23,332 nucleotides of DNA from DATLNF01 sp046590575 (GTDB lineage Bacteria > Actinomycetota > Actinomycetes > BP-191): positions 1-23,332 of the forward strand of contig JBKJUS010000089.1 in NCBI GenBank assembly GCA_046590575.1. The letters are read 5' to 3'. Each line of letters opens with the position of its first letter. Within the stretch, counting starts at the first letter, position 1. The notes beneath the pieces were generated by a model. The model had not been told where the DNA came from and did no database searches. It saw only the letters and a program-made list of their open reading frames with translations. The position numbers and the translations under genes are program-made. This document shows positions 7,215-14,351 of the stretch, piece after piece.

Positions 7215-8906
7215 ATGTCGACGACCTCCCGACGGACCCGGCTGCTCCGCAGCGTGCTCGCCCTCGTGGCAGTAGCCGCAGCGCTGGTTTCCCTGCCGGC
7301 GACGGCGGCGCCGGTGCCCGAGGGCTACACCTACCAGAACGCGTGGTTCACCTCGGCCGACGGCACTCAGCTGCACGCTGGGGTCTTCCTCCCCGCCGAC
7401 CGGAAGGTCAACGAGCGGCACCCGGTGCTGCTCGTCTCGACGCCGTACGCCTCGCCCAACGGTGGCGCCGGCAGCCCGGGCAACCTCGACGGCACACCAC
7501 CCGTGCGCTTCCCGGAGCTCTTCGAGCATGATGCGTGGGCGAAGGGTCGCTGGGCCTACGTCGAAGTCGACGTCCGCGGTTTCGGCGGCTCGGGCGGCTG
7601 CTTCTCCTACTACCTCCCCGACGAGGCGGCCGACGTGAAGGTCGCCGTCGAGTGGGCTGCCAAGCAGGCGTGGTCGAGCGGCAAGATCGGCATGTGGGGC
7701 AAGTCCTACGACGCCGCCCAGCAGGTCTTGGCGCTCACGTCGAAGCCCAAGGGACTCGCCGCATCAGTGATTCAGGCGCCGGGGCTCTCGGCGTACACCG
7801 CGCTCTGGATGAACGGCGTGCACTACGCAACCGGGCGGTACGCCACGACCGGTGTCTACACCGTCGATGACGTCGGCCCGGCGCAGAACACCTCGACCGT
7901 GACGTCACCGCAGTACGCCGGCGCGACGGCGGCCGGCCTGTCCGCCAGCCCGACCTGTCGCACCGACGGGCTCGCCCGGATGAACACCGAGCGCGACAGA
8001 GCCGGAGCCTTCTGGAAAGAGAAGGAGCCCTACCTCAAGGCGGCCGGCTCCACCGTGCCGGTGCTGTGGTCGCACGGCTTCGCCGACGCCAACACCAAGC
8101 CGCAGCACCTGGGCATCTGGTCCTCACTGCGCGGACCGAAGCAGGCGTGGTTCGGGCAGTACACCCATGTCCGCGGCCACGAGGCCGCCGTCGGTCGCGA
8201 AGGCTTCCTGGACGAGTCGGTGCGCTTCCTCGACCGTTACGTCCGCGGGGTCCGGGCGTCGAAGAAGGACGCGACCGTCACGGTGCAGGAGGGCAACGGC
8301 GATGGTCGCTGGCGGCACGAGGCCGCGTGGCCGCCGGCCGATGCGCAGCGGTGGACCATGCCGATCCGGAAGGGCACGTATGTCGACGAGCCCGGCAACG
8401 CGGCAGAGGGCACCAACGCCGGCCAAGGTCACCTGACAGTCACCCCGCCCCTGCCCTACGCGGCACACCTCGCCGGTGAGGTGACTGTCAAGGCGAAGAT
8501 CAGCACGACCGCGCCGTACGTCAACGTCGTCGCGCACCTCTACGACATCGACGAGAACGGCGAGGCGACCTTCGTGGCCCGCGGGGCCATGGCGCCCGCC
8601 AAGACGGGTGCGCAGGAGGTGTCCTACACGCTCTACCCGCAGGACTGGCGCTTCCTGGCCGGCCACCGCGTGGGCATCCACCTCTCTGGTTCCGACGACG
8701 AGTGGTTCACGCCGGGCGTGTCTCATACGATCGTCACCGTCGGCGGCGGTTCGGTCTCACTCCCGCTGCTGCGCTTCTCGCGTGACCGGTTCGTCGCCGG
8801 CGACCTCTCGGACGGCATGAACGGCACGCCGTGGACAGTCGACGAGGGGCGCCTCGAGGAGTCGACGGTCGTCACCCCGCCCCCGCCCCGCCAGCACCGC
8901 CGCTAG
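7215..8906 (+). CDS. Secreted CocE/NonD-family (X-Pro dipeptidyl-peptidase-like) hydrolase
   Basis: An alpha/beta-hydrolase of the peptidase S15/CocE family, 563 aa from this start. Residues 1 to about 31 form a signal peptide (SRRTRLLR, a hydrophobic run, then ATAA). VDVRGFGGSGGCF (118-130) is the family oxyanion/loop motif. The nucleophile is Ser164 in MWGKSYDAAQQ. WSHGFADANTKPQH and YTHVRGHEA should carry the acid and the histidine. The C-terminal 200 residues form the beta-jelly-roll typical of PepX/CocE. The substrate (ester, amide or X-Pro peptide) cannot be told. The frame also opens at 7143, but that would overlap asd and put a polar segment before the signal peptide, so ATG 7215 is preferred; its ribosome site is weak. 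It lies between asd and ask on the opposite strand and is probably a late insertion there. Confidence 0.88.
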   Translation: MSTTSRRTRLLRSVLALVAVAAALVSLPATAAPVPEGYTYQNAWFTSADGTQLHAGVFLPADRKVNERHPVLLVSTPYASPNGGAGSPGNLDGTPPVRFPELFEHDAWAKGRWAYVEVDVRGFGGSGGCFSYYLPDEAADVKVAVEWAAKQAWSSGKIGMWGKSYDAAQQVLALTSKPKGLAASVIQAPGLSAYTALWMNGVHYATGRYATTGVYTVDDVGPAQNTSTVTSPQYAGATAAGLSASPTCRTDGLARMNTERDRAGAFWKEKEPYLKAAGSTVPVLWSHGFADANTKPQHLGIWSSLRGPKQAWFGQYTHVRGHEAAVGREGFLDESVRFLDRYVRGVRASKKDATVTVQEGNGDGRWRHEAAWPPADAQRWTMPIRKGTYVDEPGNAAEGTNAGQGHLTVTPPLPYAAHLAGEVTVKAKISTTAPYVNVVAHLYDIDENGEATFVARGAMAPAKTGAQEVSYTLYPQDWRFLAGHRVGIHLSGSDDEWFTPGVSHTIVTVGGGSVSLPLLRFSRDRFVAGDLSDGMNGTPWTVDEGRLEESTVVTPPPPRQHRR

Positions 8907-8945
8907 ACCAGAACATGGAGAGCCAACCGCGGAGAGCGACCTCCG

Positions 8946-8993
8946 AGAGCTGCGGCCTGGTGTGTCATCTATGACACAGGTGACCGCAGCTCT
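8946..8993. terminator. Composite bidirectional hairpin between hydrolase and ask
   Basis: Two nested perfect inverted repeats. The outer arms are AGAGCTGCGG (8946-8955) and CCGCAGCTCT (8984-8993). The inner arms are TGTGTCAT (8961-8968) and ATGACACA (8971-8978) with a CT loop. Five unpaired bases on each side separate the stems. It lies between the convergent ends of the hydrolase (8906) and ask (9013) and would stop transcription both ways. The inner 18-bp palindrome could also be a protein-binding site. Confidence 0.7.
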
Positions 8994-9012
8994 AGCGAGA
9001 GCGCTGCGCTAG

Positions 9013-9537
9013 CTAGCGTCCGGTGCCGCCGTAGACCGCTGCGGTCTCGCCCTCAGGCGCGTCAAGGTCGAAAGCGGAGTGGATCGCCCGGACGGCCGGC
9101 GGTACGTCGGTGTCGCGGCAGACCACCGAGATGCGGATCGACGACGTGGAGATCATCTCGAGGTTGACACCTGCATCGGCCAGCGCGCCGAACATCGTCG
9201 CCGACACACCCGGGTGACTCTTCATGCCCGCGCCGATGAGTGAGACCTTGCCGATGTGGTCGTCGTACAACAGCGACTCGAAACCAATTTGGTCCTTGAC
9301 CTTGTCGAGTACGCCGACAGCCTGCGCCCCATCGGTCTTGGGCAGGGTGAACGAGATGTCGGTGCGTCCGGTCGCGGCCTGGGAGACGTTTTGCACGATC
9401 ATGTCGATGTTGATCTCAGCGTCGGCCAGTGCCCGGAATATCGCCGCCGCCTCGCCCGGCTTGTCCGGCACACCGACGACCGTCACCTTCGCCTCCGAAA
9501 CGTCATGTGCAACGCCCGAGATGATCGCCTGCTCCAT
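9013..9537 (-). other. Internal in-frame start for the aspartate kinase beta subunit
   Basis: Met250 of aspartate kinase (MEQAIISGVAHD) lies at the same position as the known internal start of the beta (ACT-only) subunit in Corynebacterium glutamicum. Upstream on the minus strand are AGGAAGAGG and 8 further nt before the ATG, a good ribosome site inside the gene. The product would be 174 aa consisting of the two ACT domains, giving an alpha2beta2 enzyme. Inferred from sequence and the known corynebacterial case. Confidence 0.75.
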
Positions 9538-10284
9538 GCTGGCTGCCTCTTCCTGGCTGACGATGAGCGTGCCCTGCGCGCCGCTGAAAGACGACCGGAC
9601 ATGGATGGTGATGCCGTGGTTGCGCGCGTACTCGACGCAGCGAAGCATCAGCACCTTGGCGCCGGACGCAGCCATCTCGAGCATCTCTTCGTAGGAGACG
9701 ACCGGCAGTTTGCGCGCGGTGGGCACCAGGCGAGGGTCGGCGGAGTAGACACCGTCGACATCGGTGTAGATCTCGCACACCTCGGCGTGCAGGGCACCGG
9801 CCAACGCAACCGCGGTCGTGTCCGAGCCGCCACGCCCCAGTGTGGTGATGTCCTTGGAGTCGACGCTGACACCCTGGAACCCGGCGACGATGACAATCGC
9901 GCCCTCGTCGAGCGCGGTGCGGATCCGTCCTGGGGTGACGTCGATGATCCGCGCCTTGCCGTGCTTGGAGTCGGTGATGATGCCGGCCTGCGACCCGGTG
10001 AAGGACTTGGCCTCGTGCCCCAAGTTGGCGATCGCCATCGCGAGCAGGGCCATCGAGATCCGCTCGCCAGCCGTGAGCAGCATGTCCATCTCGCGGCCGC
10101 GGGGGAGCGGAGTGACCCGGTGCGCAAGCTCGATCAGCTCGTCGGTGGTGTCACCCATCGCGGAGACAACCACGACGACGTCGTGGCCCGTGCGGCGGGC
10201 TTCCACGACGCGCTCGGCGACCCGCTTGATGCGCTCGGCGTCGGCGACCGAGGAGCCGCCGTACTTCTGCACGATGAGCGGCAT
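9013..10284 (-). CDS. ask: Aspartate kinase
   Basis: Phosphorylates aspartate, the committed step of the aspartate pathway. The N-terminal kinase domain begins MPLIVQKYGGSSVA and contains TLGRGGSDTTAVALAGAL and YTDVDGVYSADPR. Two ACT domains follow (about 267-335 and 347-415) with VTVVGVPDKPGEAAAIF and VSLIGAGMKSHPGVSATMF. Length is 423 aa, close to the corynebacterial enzyme, which is inhibited jointly by lysine and threonine; similar control is inferred here. The frame extends upstream, but ATG 10284 starts the homologous region and has GAGGAGG 4-5 nt upstream. It is divergent from a lipoprotein gene and convergent with the CocE-type hydrolase. It is not adjacent to asd. Confidence 0.97.
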   Translation of the reverse strand: MPLIVQKYGGSSVADAERIKRVAERVVEARRTGHDVVVVVSAMGDTTDELIELAHRVTPLPRGREMDMLLTAGERISMALLAMAIANLGHEAKSFTGSQAGIITDSKHGKARIIDVTPGRIRTALDEGAIVIVAGFQGVSVDSKDITTLGRGGSDTTAVALAGALHAEVCEIYTDVDGVYSADPRLVPTARKLPVVSYEEMLEMAASGAKVLMLRCVEYARNHGITIHVRSSFSGAQGTLIVSQEEAASMEQAIISGVAHDVSEAKVTVVGVPDKPGEAAAIFRALADAEINIDMIVQNVSQAATGRTDISFTLPKTDGAQAVGVLDKVKDQIGFESLLYDDHIGKVSLIGAGMKSHPGVSATMFGALADAGVNLEMISTSSIRISVVCRDTDVPPAVRAIHSAFDLDAPEGETAAVYGGTGR

Positions 10285-10324
10285 TCGACCTCCTCCTCGG
10301 GCGGCATGTCGACCACGCAGATCG

Positions 10325-10330
10325 AGTCTA
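10325..10330 (-). promoter_or_regulatory. Putative -10 for ask
   Basis: TAGACT on the minus strand, about 40 nt before the ask ATG, with the ribosome site GAGGAGG downstream of it. No strong -35 was found at 16-18 bp. The same hexamer occurs before asd, tRNA-Pro and the SRP RNA. Confidence 0.4.
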
Positions 10331-10379
10331 CGGGTGACTGGCCGGCCTCGGCCGAACCGCTCATGGCACGATCGCCCGC

Positions 10380-11171
10380 GTGAGCACCTTCCGCTATGCG
10401 CCGACCGCTGCTCTTCTCGTCGCGGCGCTGGTCGCCGGCTGCAGTTCGGGAACGACCGACAAGCCGACGCCGACTCCCGCGGCGTCCGATGGCCTGAGCA
10501 GGGCACAAGTGCGGTTGGCCGAGCTCGCCGGGCTGGCGGCGCGGGCGTCGTACGACGCGACCTACGACCTGGACGCGCGGTCCGGCGATCGAGGCACGAT
10601 CCGCATCGTGGCCGCACCGCCGAGCTACCGGGTGGACGTCTCGCTGCGCGGGGCCGAGCCGTCGATCTACATCCAGAAGGCCGGGACCGTCGTCTCCTGC
10701 CGGCTCAAGTCAGGTACGGCCTCGTGCTTTCTCGTGGCGCGTCCCGGAGAGCCGGTCCCTGAGATCTTCGACCCCGGGGTGCAGCGGCTGTTCTCCGATG
10801 CCGTCGCGGACCTGGCGGCGGACCCCGCCGGGTACGCCGTGGAAGAGCTGCCGTCGTCGGCCAGCGCCGAGGGTGTGCCGCCCGCCAGCTGCTTCGACGT
10901 ACGCCGGCAGAACTCGGCCGCCATCACGAGCGGCCCCTCGAGCACTCCGAGCGCGGGCGGCGGCGCGACGCCGAGCGCATCGGCCGATCCAGCCGGCTTC
11001 GAGACCGGCCAGTACTGCTTCGCCGACGATGGCCTGCTCACCCGCCTAGCAGTGTCGACCGGCGCGCTGGTCCTGCTGTCGCGCGGACCAGCGCCGACAT
11101 CTGCGCTCTTCGACGCGCCGGCCCGGCCAGCCGCCCTTCCCGACCTACCGTCCACGGCCCCCACCCCCTAG
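10380..11171 (+). CDS. Putative lipoprotein, function unknown
   Basis: A 263-aa secreted lipoprotein. A short signal peptide ends in the lipobox LVAG-Cys21, so the mature protein should be lipid-anchored on the outside of the membrane. A Thr/Pro/Ser linker (TDKPTPTPAASD) follows. The body (about 40-260) has one domain with several Cys that could form disulfides (CRLKSGTASCF, ASCFDV, QYCFADDG). It is interrupted by a low-complexity Ser/Gly/Thr/Ala insert around 182-205. No catalytic motif is recognised. The general shape is like LppX/LprG-type small lipoproteins, but that is only a resemblance. The start is GTG at 10380; no clear ribosome site was found. It diverges from ask and converges on recR. 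Confidence 0.8.
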   Translation: MSTFRYAPTAALLVAALVAGCSSGTTDKPTPTPAASDGLSRAQVRLAELAGLAARASYDATYDLDARSGDRGTIRIVAAPPSYRVDVSLRGAEPSIYIQKAGTVVSCRLKSGTASCFLVARPGEPVPEIFDPGVQRLFSDAVADLAADPAGYAVEELPSSASAEGVPPASCFDVRRQNSAAITSGPSSTPSAGGGATPSASADPAGFETGQYCFADDGLLTRLAVSTGALVLLSRGPAPTSALFDAPARPAALPDLPSTAPTP

Positions 11172-11192
11172 CGGTGTTCCGCCGGACACCGC
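11171..11192. terminator. Bidirectional hairpin between lipoprotein gene and recR
   Basis: GCGGTGTTC (11171-11179) pairs with GGACACCGC (11184-11192), a 9-bp stem with one G-U pair and a 4-nt loop. It begins at the last base of the lipoprotein stop codon and ends 7 nt before the recR stop, between convergent genes. Confidence 0.6.
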
Positions 11193-11198
11193 CCAGGG

Positions 11199-11798
11199 TC
11201 AGACGTCGAGCAGCCGCCGGCCCTCGAAAGCCCGCCCGAGCGTGACCTCGTCGGCGTACTCCAAGTCGCCCCCCACGGGCAGGCCGCTGGCGAGGCGGGT
11301 CACCCGTAGCTCGAGCTGCTTGAGCAGCCGAGCCAGATAGGTCGCTGTCGCCTCGCCCTCGAGGTTGGGGTCGGTGGCCAGGATGATCTCGGTCACCACC
11401 CCGTCCGAGAGGCGGACGAGCAGCTCACGAATCCTCAGGTCGTCTGGGCCGACCCCCTCGATCGGGCTGATCGCCCCGCCGAGCACGTGGTAGCGCCCGC
11501 GGAATTCCCGCGTCTTCTCGATCGCGATGACGTCCTTGGGCTCCTCCACGACGCAGATCGCGGTGAGGTCACGCCGCGGGTCACGCCAGATCCGGCACTG
11601 CTCCTGCTCGGCGACGTTGAAGCAGATCGAGCAGAAGCGGACCTTGTCCTTGACGTCAGTCAATGCCAGCGCAAGGCGGCGTACGTCGGCCGGGTCGGCC
11701 TGAAGGAGGTAGAAGGCGATCCGCTGCGCACCCTTTGGGCCCACTCCGGGCAGCCGGCCGAGCTCGTCGATGAGGTCCTGAACTGGCCCTTCGTACAA
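11199..11798 (-). CDS. recR: Recombination protein RecR (altered zinc finger)
   Basis: RecR acts with RecO (and RecF) to load RecA at gaps. Domain order is normal for 199 aa: an N-terminal HhH region (PVQDLIDELGRLPGVGPKGAQRIAF), a zinc finger, a Toprim domain (CVVEEPKDVIAIEKTREFRGRYHVLGG) and a C-terminal Walker-B-like DLEYADEVTLGRAFEGRR. The zinc finger reads Cys56-x2-Cys59-x8-Cys68-x2-Trp71, where the family has a fourth Cys. The codon at 11586-11588 is TGG on the coding strand, one base from TGC. The start is TTG, 3 nt after the ybaB stop; no strong ribosome site is present and translational coupling is likely. The gene follows dnaX and ybaB as in most bacteria. Confidence 0.95.
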   Translation of the reverse strand: MYEGPVQDLIDELGRLPGVGPKGAQRIAFYLLQADPADVRRLALALTDVKDKVRFCSICFNVAEQEQCRIWRDPRRDLTAICVVEEPKDVIAIEKTREFRGRYHVLGGAISPIEGVGPDDLRIRELLVRLSDGVVTEIILATDPNLEGEATATYLARLLKQLELRVTRLASGLPVGGDLEYADEVTLGRAFEGRRLLDV

Positions 11799-11801
11799 GG
11801 C

Positions 11802-12134
11802 TTAGCCCAGTCCCGGCATGCCCATGCCGCCGGCCAGCGGGCCCATCTTCTCGGCCTGCAGCTCGGCGACAGCATGGTTGGCGTCGCGCACCGCAGCGAC
11901 GATGAGGTCTTGCAGCGTCTCGATGTCGTCCGGGTCGATCACGCTCGGGTCGATCGTGACCGACTGCAGCTCGCCGTTGCCCAGGACGGTCACCGACACG
12001 AGCCCGCCGCCGGCGCTACCGCCGACCTCGGTCTGGGCAAGCTCTTCCTGCGCAGCAAGCATCTGCTGCTGCATCTTCTGCGCCTGCTTCATGAGCTGCT
12101 GCATGTTGGGCTGACCGGCGGGCGGACGCATCAT
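11802..12134 (-). CDS. ybaB: YbaB/EbfC nucleoid-associated protein
   Basis: A small DNA-binding protein of the YbaB/EbfC family, 110 aa. It has an N-terminal Gln/Met-rich helix (QQLMKQAQKMQQQMLAAQEELAQ), a central sheet (GGGLVSVTVLGNGELQSVTIDPSVI) and a C-terminal helix ending in a Gly/Met-rich tail. It sits between dnaX and recR, the conserved order. The first two codons are both ATG; AGAAGG just upstream makes the choice uncertain by one codon. It is probably co-transcribed with dnaX (20-nt gap) and recR. Confidence 0.94.
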   Translation of the reverse strand: MMRPPAGQPNMQQLMKQAQKMQQQMLAAQEELAQTEVGGSAGGGLVSVTVLGNGELQSVTIDPSVIDPDDIETLQDLIVAAVRDANHAVAELQAEKMGPLAGGMGMPGLG

Positions 12135-12154
12135 GACCTTCTTTCAAGAGGGGT

Positions 12155-13981
12155 TCACTCGTCGGTCTGGCTGATCACGCGCGCGCCGAGGTTGGACTTC
12201 AGCAGCGTGACAGCAGGATCTTCCTCCGTCCGCCGGACCGGTGCCTGCGGCGCGCCGTCGACAGGCTCCTCCGCCGGCTCGTCACCTGGCGCGAAGTCAT
12301 CAGTGGCTTTCGCTGCTTCGGTCGCCGTCGGCGCGGGGGGGCGCGCCGCCGCCGAAGCGGTCCGGCTCTCACTCACGCAGTCGCCCGCGTCGTCCTTGAA
12401 GATCGCGATGACCTTCCAGTCGACGCCGAACACCTCCCGCAGCGCCGCCGCGACGTTGTCGGGGTTGGGGTCGCGCTCGAACTGTCGCACCAGGGGGCTG
12501 GTCGGGAAGCACAGCGTGACGTGGCTGGGTGTCACGTCCGTCACCAGGGCGTCGAGCAACAGTGCCTGGGTGGTCCGGCTGCGTCTCTTCACGGCCTCGC
12601 GCACCTGCTCCCACATCCGGCGTACTCCGGCGGCGTCCAAGGCTCCCGGCATGTCCACGACGGGACCGGACGGCGGTGCCTGGGTCGTCACGGTCGCTTC
12701 GCGCTCCCCCGGCACCTGCGCTGCGGGCGAGGCAGCAGTGACTGCGGCAGCGCCTGCGGCCGCAGGCGCTGTGGGCAACTCGGCACTCGGCGCTGGTTCG
12801 GGCACAGCGCTCAGAGCGTCGTCGGCGATGGCCAGCCGGCGTTCGAGCCGATCGAGACGGGCCAGCGTGGCGGCTCCGTCCGTCGCGGCAGCGGGCAGGA
12901 GGACGCGTGCGCACACGAGCTCAAGGATGAGCCGAGGGCTCGTCGTACCCCGCATCTCCGTCAACCCGGCATAGAGCAGATCAGCGGCCCGAGAGAGCTC
13001 GGCGGCGCCGTACGACCCGGCTTGCTGCACCAGCCGAGGTCCCAGATCAGGCGGGCAGTCGACGAGTCCGCGCTCGATCGCGTCGGGCACCCGCTGCACG
13101 ACGATCAGGTCCTTGAACCGGTCGAGCAGGTCGCTCGCGAACCGTCGTGGATCGTGTCCCGCCTCGATGACTCGCGCAACCACGTCGAAGACCGCTCGCC
13201 CGTCGCGGACAGCCACCGCATCGACGAGCTCGTCGATGAGCGCGGCGTCGGTGACGCCGAGCAAGTTCCGGGCGAGCTCGTAGGTGACACCGCTCTCACC
13301 CGCCCCGGCCAGCAGCTGGTCGAGCACACTCAACGCGTCGCGGGCCGAGCCGGCGCCCGCTCGGACCACGAGCTGCAGCGCACCGGGGTCGACCTGGACG
13401 CCCTCCTCGGCGCAGATGCCCCCCAACAGCTCTGTGAGCTTCTTGGGCGGGATGAGCCGGAAGGGGTAGTGATGAGTGCGCGACTTGATCGTCGCGATGA
13501 CCTTGTCCGGCTCGGTCGTCGCGAAGATGAACTTCAGGTGGTCAGGCGGCTCCTCCACGAGCTTCAGCAGCGCGTTGAAGCCCTCCCGCGAGACCATGTG
13601 CGCCTCGTCGATGATGTAGACCTTGTAGCGCGCCGAGACTGGTGTGAAGAACGCGCGCTCGCGCAGGTCGCGCGCGTCGTCAACGCCACCGTGACTTGCC
13701 GCGTCGATCTCGACGACATCGAGGCTCGTCCCAGCCGCGATCGACACGCACTGGTCGCAGGTCCCGCACGGGTCCGGGGTCGGACCCTTCTCACAGTTCA
13801 GCGAGCGAGCCAGGATCCGCGCGCTGGAGGTCTTGCCGCAGCCCCGAGGACCGGAGAAAAGATAGGCGTGATGCACCCGGTCGTTGCGTAGCGCCTGCAT
13901 CAACGGCTCGGTGACGTGCTCCTGCCCGACCAGCTCGGCGAACGTCGACGACCGGTACTTCCGGTAGAGAGCCAGCGCCAC
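12155..13981 (-). CDS. dnaX: DNA polymerase III subunit gamma/tau
   Basis: Clamp-loader ATPase that loads the sliding clamp and tethers polymerase cores. From the GTG start the protein is 608 aa. VALALYRKYRSSTFAELVGQ opens it, Walker A GPRGCGKTS is at 44-52, the zinc module Cys63, Cys72, Cys75 and Cys78 follows, then IIDEAH (113-118) and the sensor/arginine-finger region IKSRTH (146-150). The remaining half has an oligomerisation domain, an Ala/Pro-rich linker and a tau-like C-terminus. The frame begins nine codons earlier at ATG 14008, but GTG 13981 has GGAGG 5 nt upstream and starts exactly at the conserved N-terminus. It heads the dnaX-ybaB-recR cluster; the SRP RNA lies immediately upstream on the same strand. 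No slippery A/T run was noticed that would suggest a programmed gamma frameshift. Confidence 0.96.
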   Translation of the reverse strand: MALALYRKYRSSTFAELVGQEHVTEPLMQALRNDRVHHAYLFSGPRGCGKTSSARILARSLNCEKGPTPDPCGTCDQCVSIAAGTSLDVVEIDAASHGGVDDARDLRERAFFTPVSARYKVYIIDEAHMVSREGFNALLKLVEEPPDHLKFIFATTEPDKVIATIKSRTHHYPFRLIPPKKLTELLGGICAEEGVQVDPGALQLVVRAGAGSARDALSVLDQLLAGAGESGVTYELARNLLGVTDAALIDELVDAVAVRDGRAVFDVVARVIEAGHDPRRFASDLLDRFKDLIVVQRVPDAIERGLVDCPPDLGPRLVQQAGSYGAAELSRAADLLYAGLTEMRGTTSPRLILELVCARVLLPAAATDGAATLARLDRLERRLAIADDALSAVPEPAPSAELPTAPAAAGAAAVTAASPAAQVPGEREATVTTQAPPSGPVVDMPGALDAAGVRRMWEQVREAVKRRSRTTQALLLDALVTDVTPSHVTLCFPTSPLVRQFERDPNPDNVAAALREVFGVDWKVIAIFKDDAGDCVSESRTASAAARPPAPTATEAAKATDDFAPGDEPAEEPVDGAPQAPVRRTEEDPAVTLLKSNLGARVISQTDE

Positions 13982-14030
13982 AGGTCCTCCGACCACCCCA
14001 CCGATCATGGGAGGCCGTCAGCCTCCGAGA

Positions 14031-14122
14031 AGGACCCCCCGCGCACCCGCCAGAGCCCGCTTATCCTTGCTGCCTTCCGGCCCTGGGGAGGTTCACAGGA
14101 TGCACGCCGCGCGAGGGGTCTG
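14031..14122 (-). ncRNA. ffs: Signal recognition particle RNA (short, 4.5S type)
   Basis: Read on the minus strand, the core contains CCCAGGGCCGGAAGGCAGCA followed by AGGATAAGC, the universal SRP RNA domain IV: a GGAA tetraloop closed by GCC/GGC plus the asymmetric internal loop that binds Ffh. The ends pair (GACCCC near 14120 with GGGGTC near 14033), giving a single long hairpin of about 90 nt. It lies next to dnaX, the usual actinobacterial place. Ends are estimated from pairing and the promoter and may be off by a few bases. Confidence 0.93.
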
Positions 14123-14128
14123 CGAGGC

Positions 14129-14156
14129 AGTCTACAAGGGTGCGGCGGGCGCCCAA
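14129..14156 (-). promoter_or_regulatory. SRP RNA promoter
   Basis: On the minus strand TTGGGC (14151-14156) and TAGACT (14129-14134) are separated by 16 bp and lie about 7 nt before the expected 5' end of the SRP RNA at 14122. This is the most complete -35/-10 pair seen for a stable RNA in the window. Confidence 0.6.
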
Positions 14157-14351
14157 CGCCACGTTCCCCCGTCGCGGGCACCCGCCGCCCCTGGTGAAGA
14201 CCGGCCGCCGAACCCCCGCACGACGACCGGCCGTCTCTAGCCCCCGGAGCAGTCGCAGCATCCCGAGCCCGGCACCCAGTGCGACGTCGGGTGCCCGACG
14301 GACAGTTTGTGACGTCGGCCACACCGTCCGTGTGCGCGCTCGTCCCAGCAG
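14157..14351. other. Intergenic region with a perfect 7-bp palindrome
   Basis: This stretch lies between the divergent SRP RNA and the membrane protein gene. No gene is supported. CGTCGGG-TG-CCCGACG at 14285-14300 is a perfect inverted repeat about 50 nt before the plus-strand start and could be an operator or a short hairpin. No plus-strand promoter was recognised. Confidence 0.35.

Noticed and set aside
6061..7275. 404-codon plus-strand frame over asd
   Set aside because: Antisense shadow of asd with low-complexity Arg/His/Pro composition and no motif.
11487..12974. Long plus-strand frame over recR, ybaB and dnaX
   Set aside because: Spans three minus-strand genes with clear families; its sequence is a GC-driven shadow.
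12521..13891. 456-codon plus-strand frame over dnaX
   Set aside because: Antisense to dnaX and without any domain.
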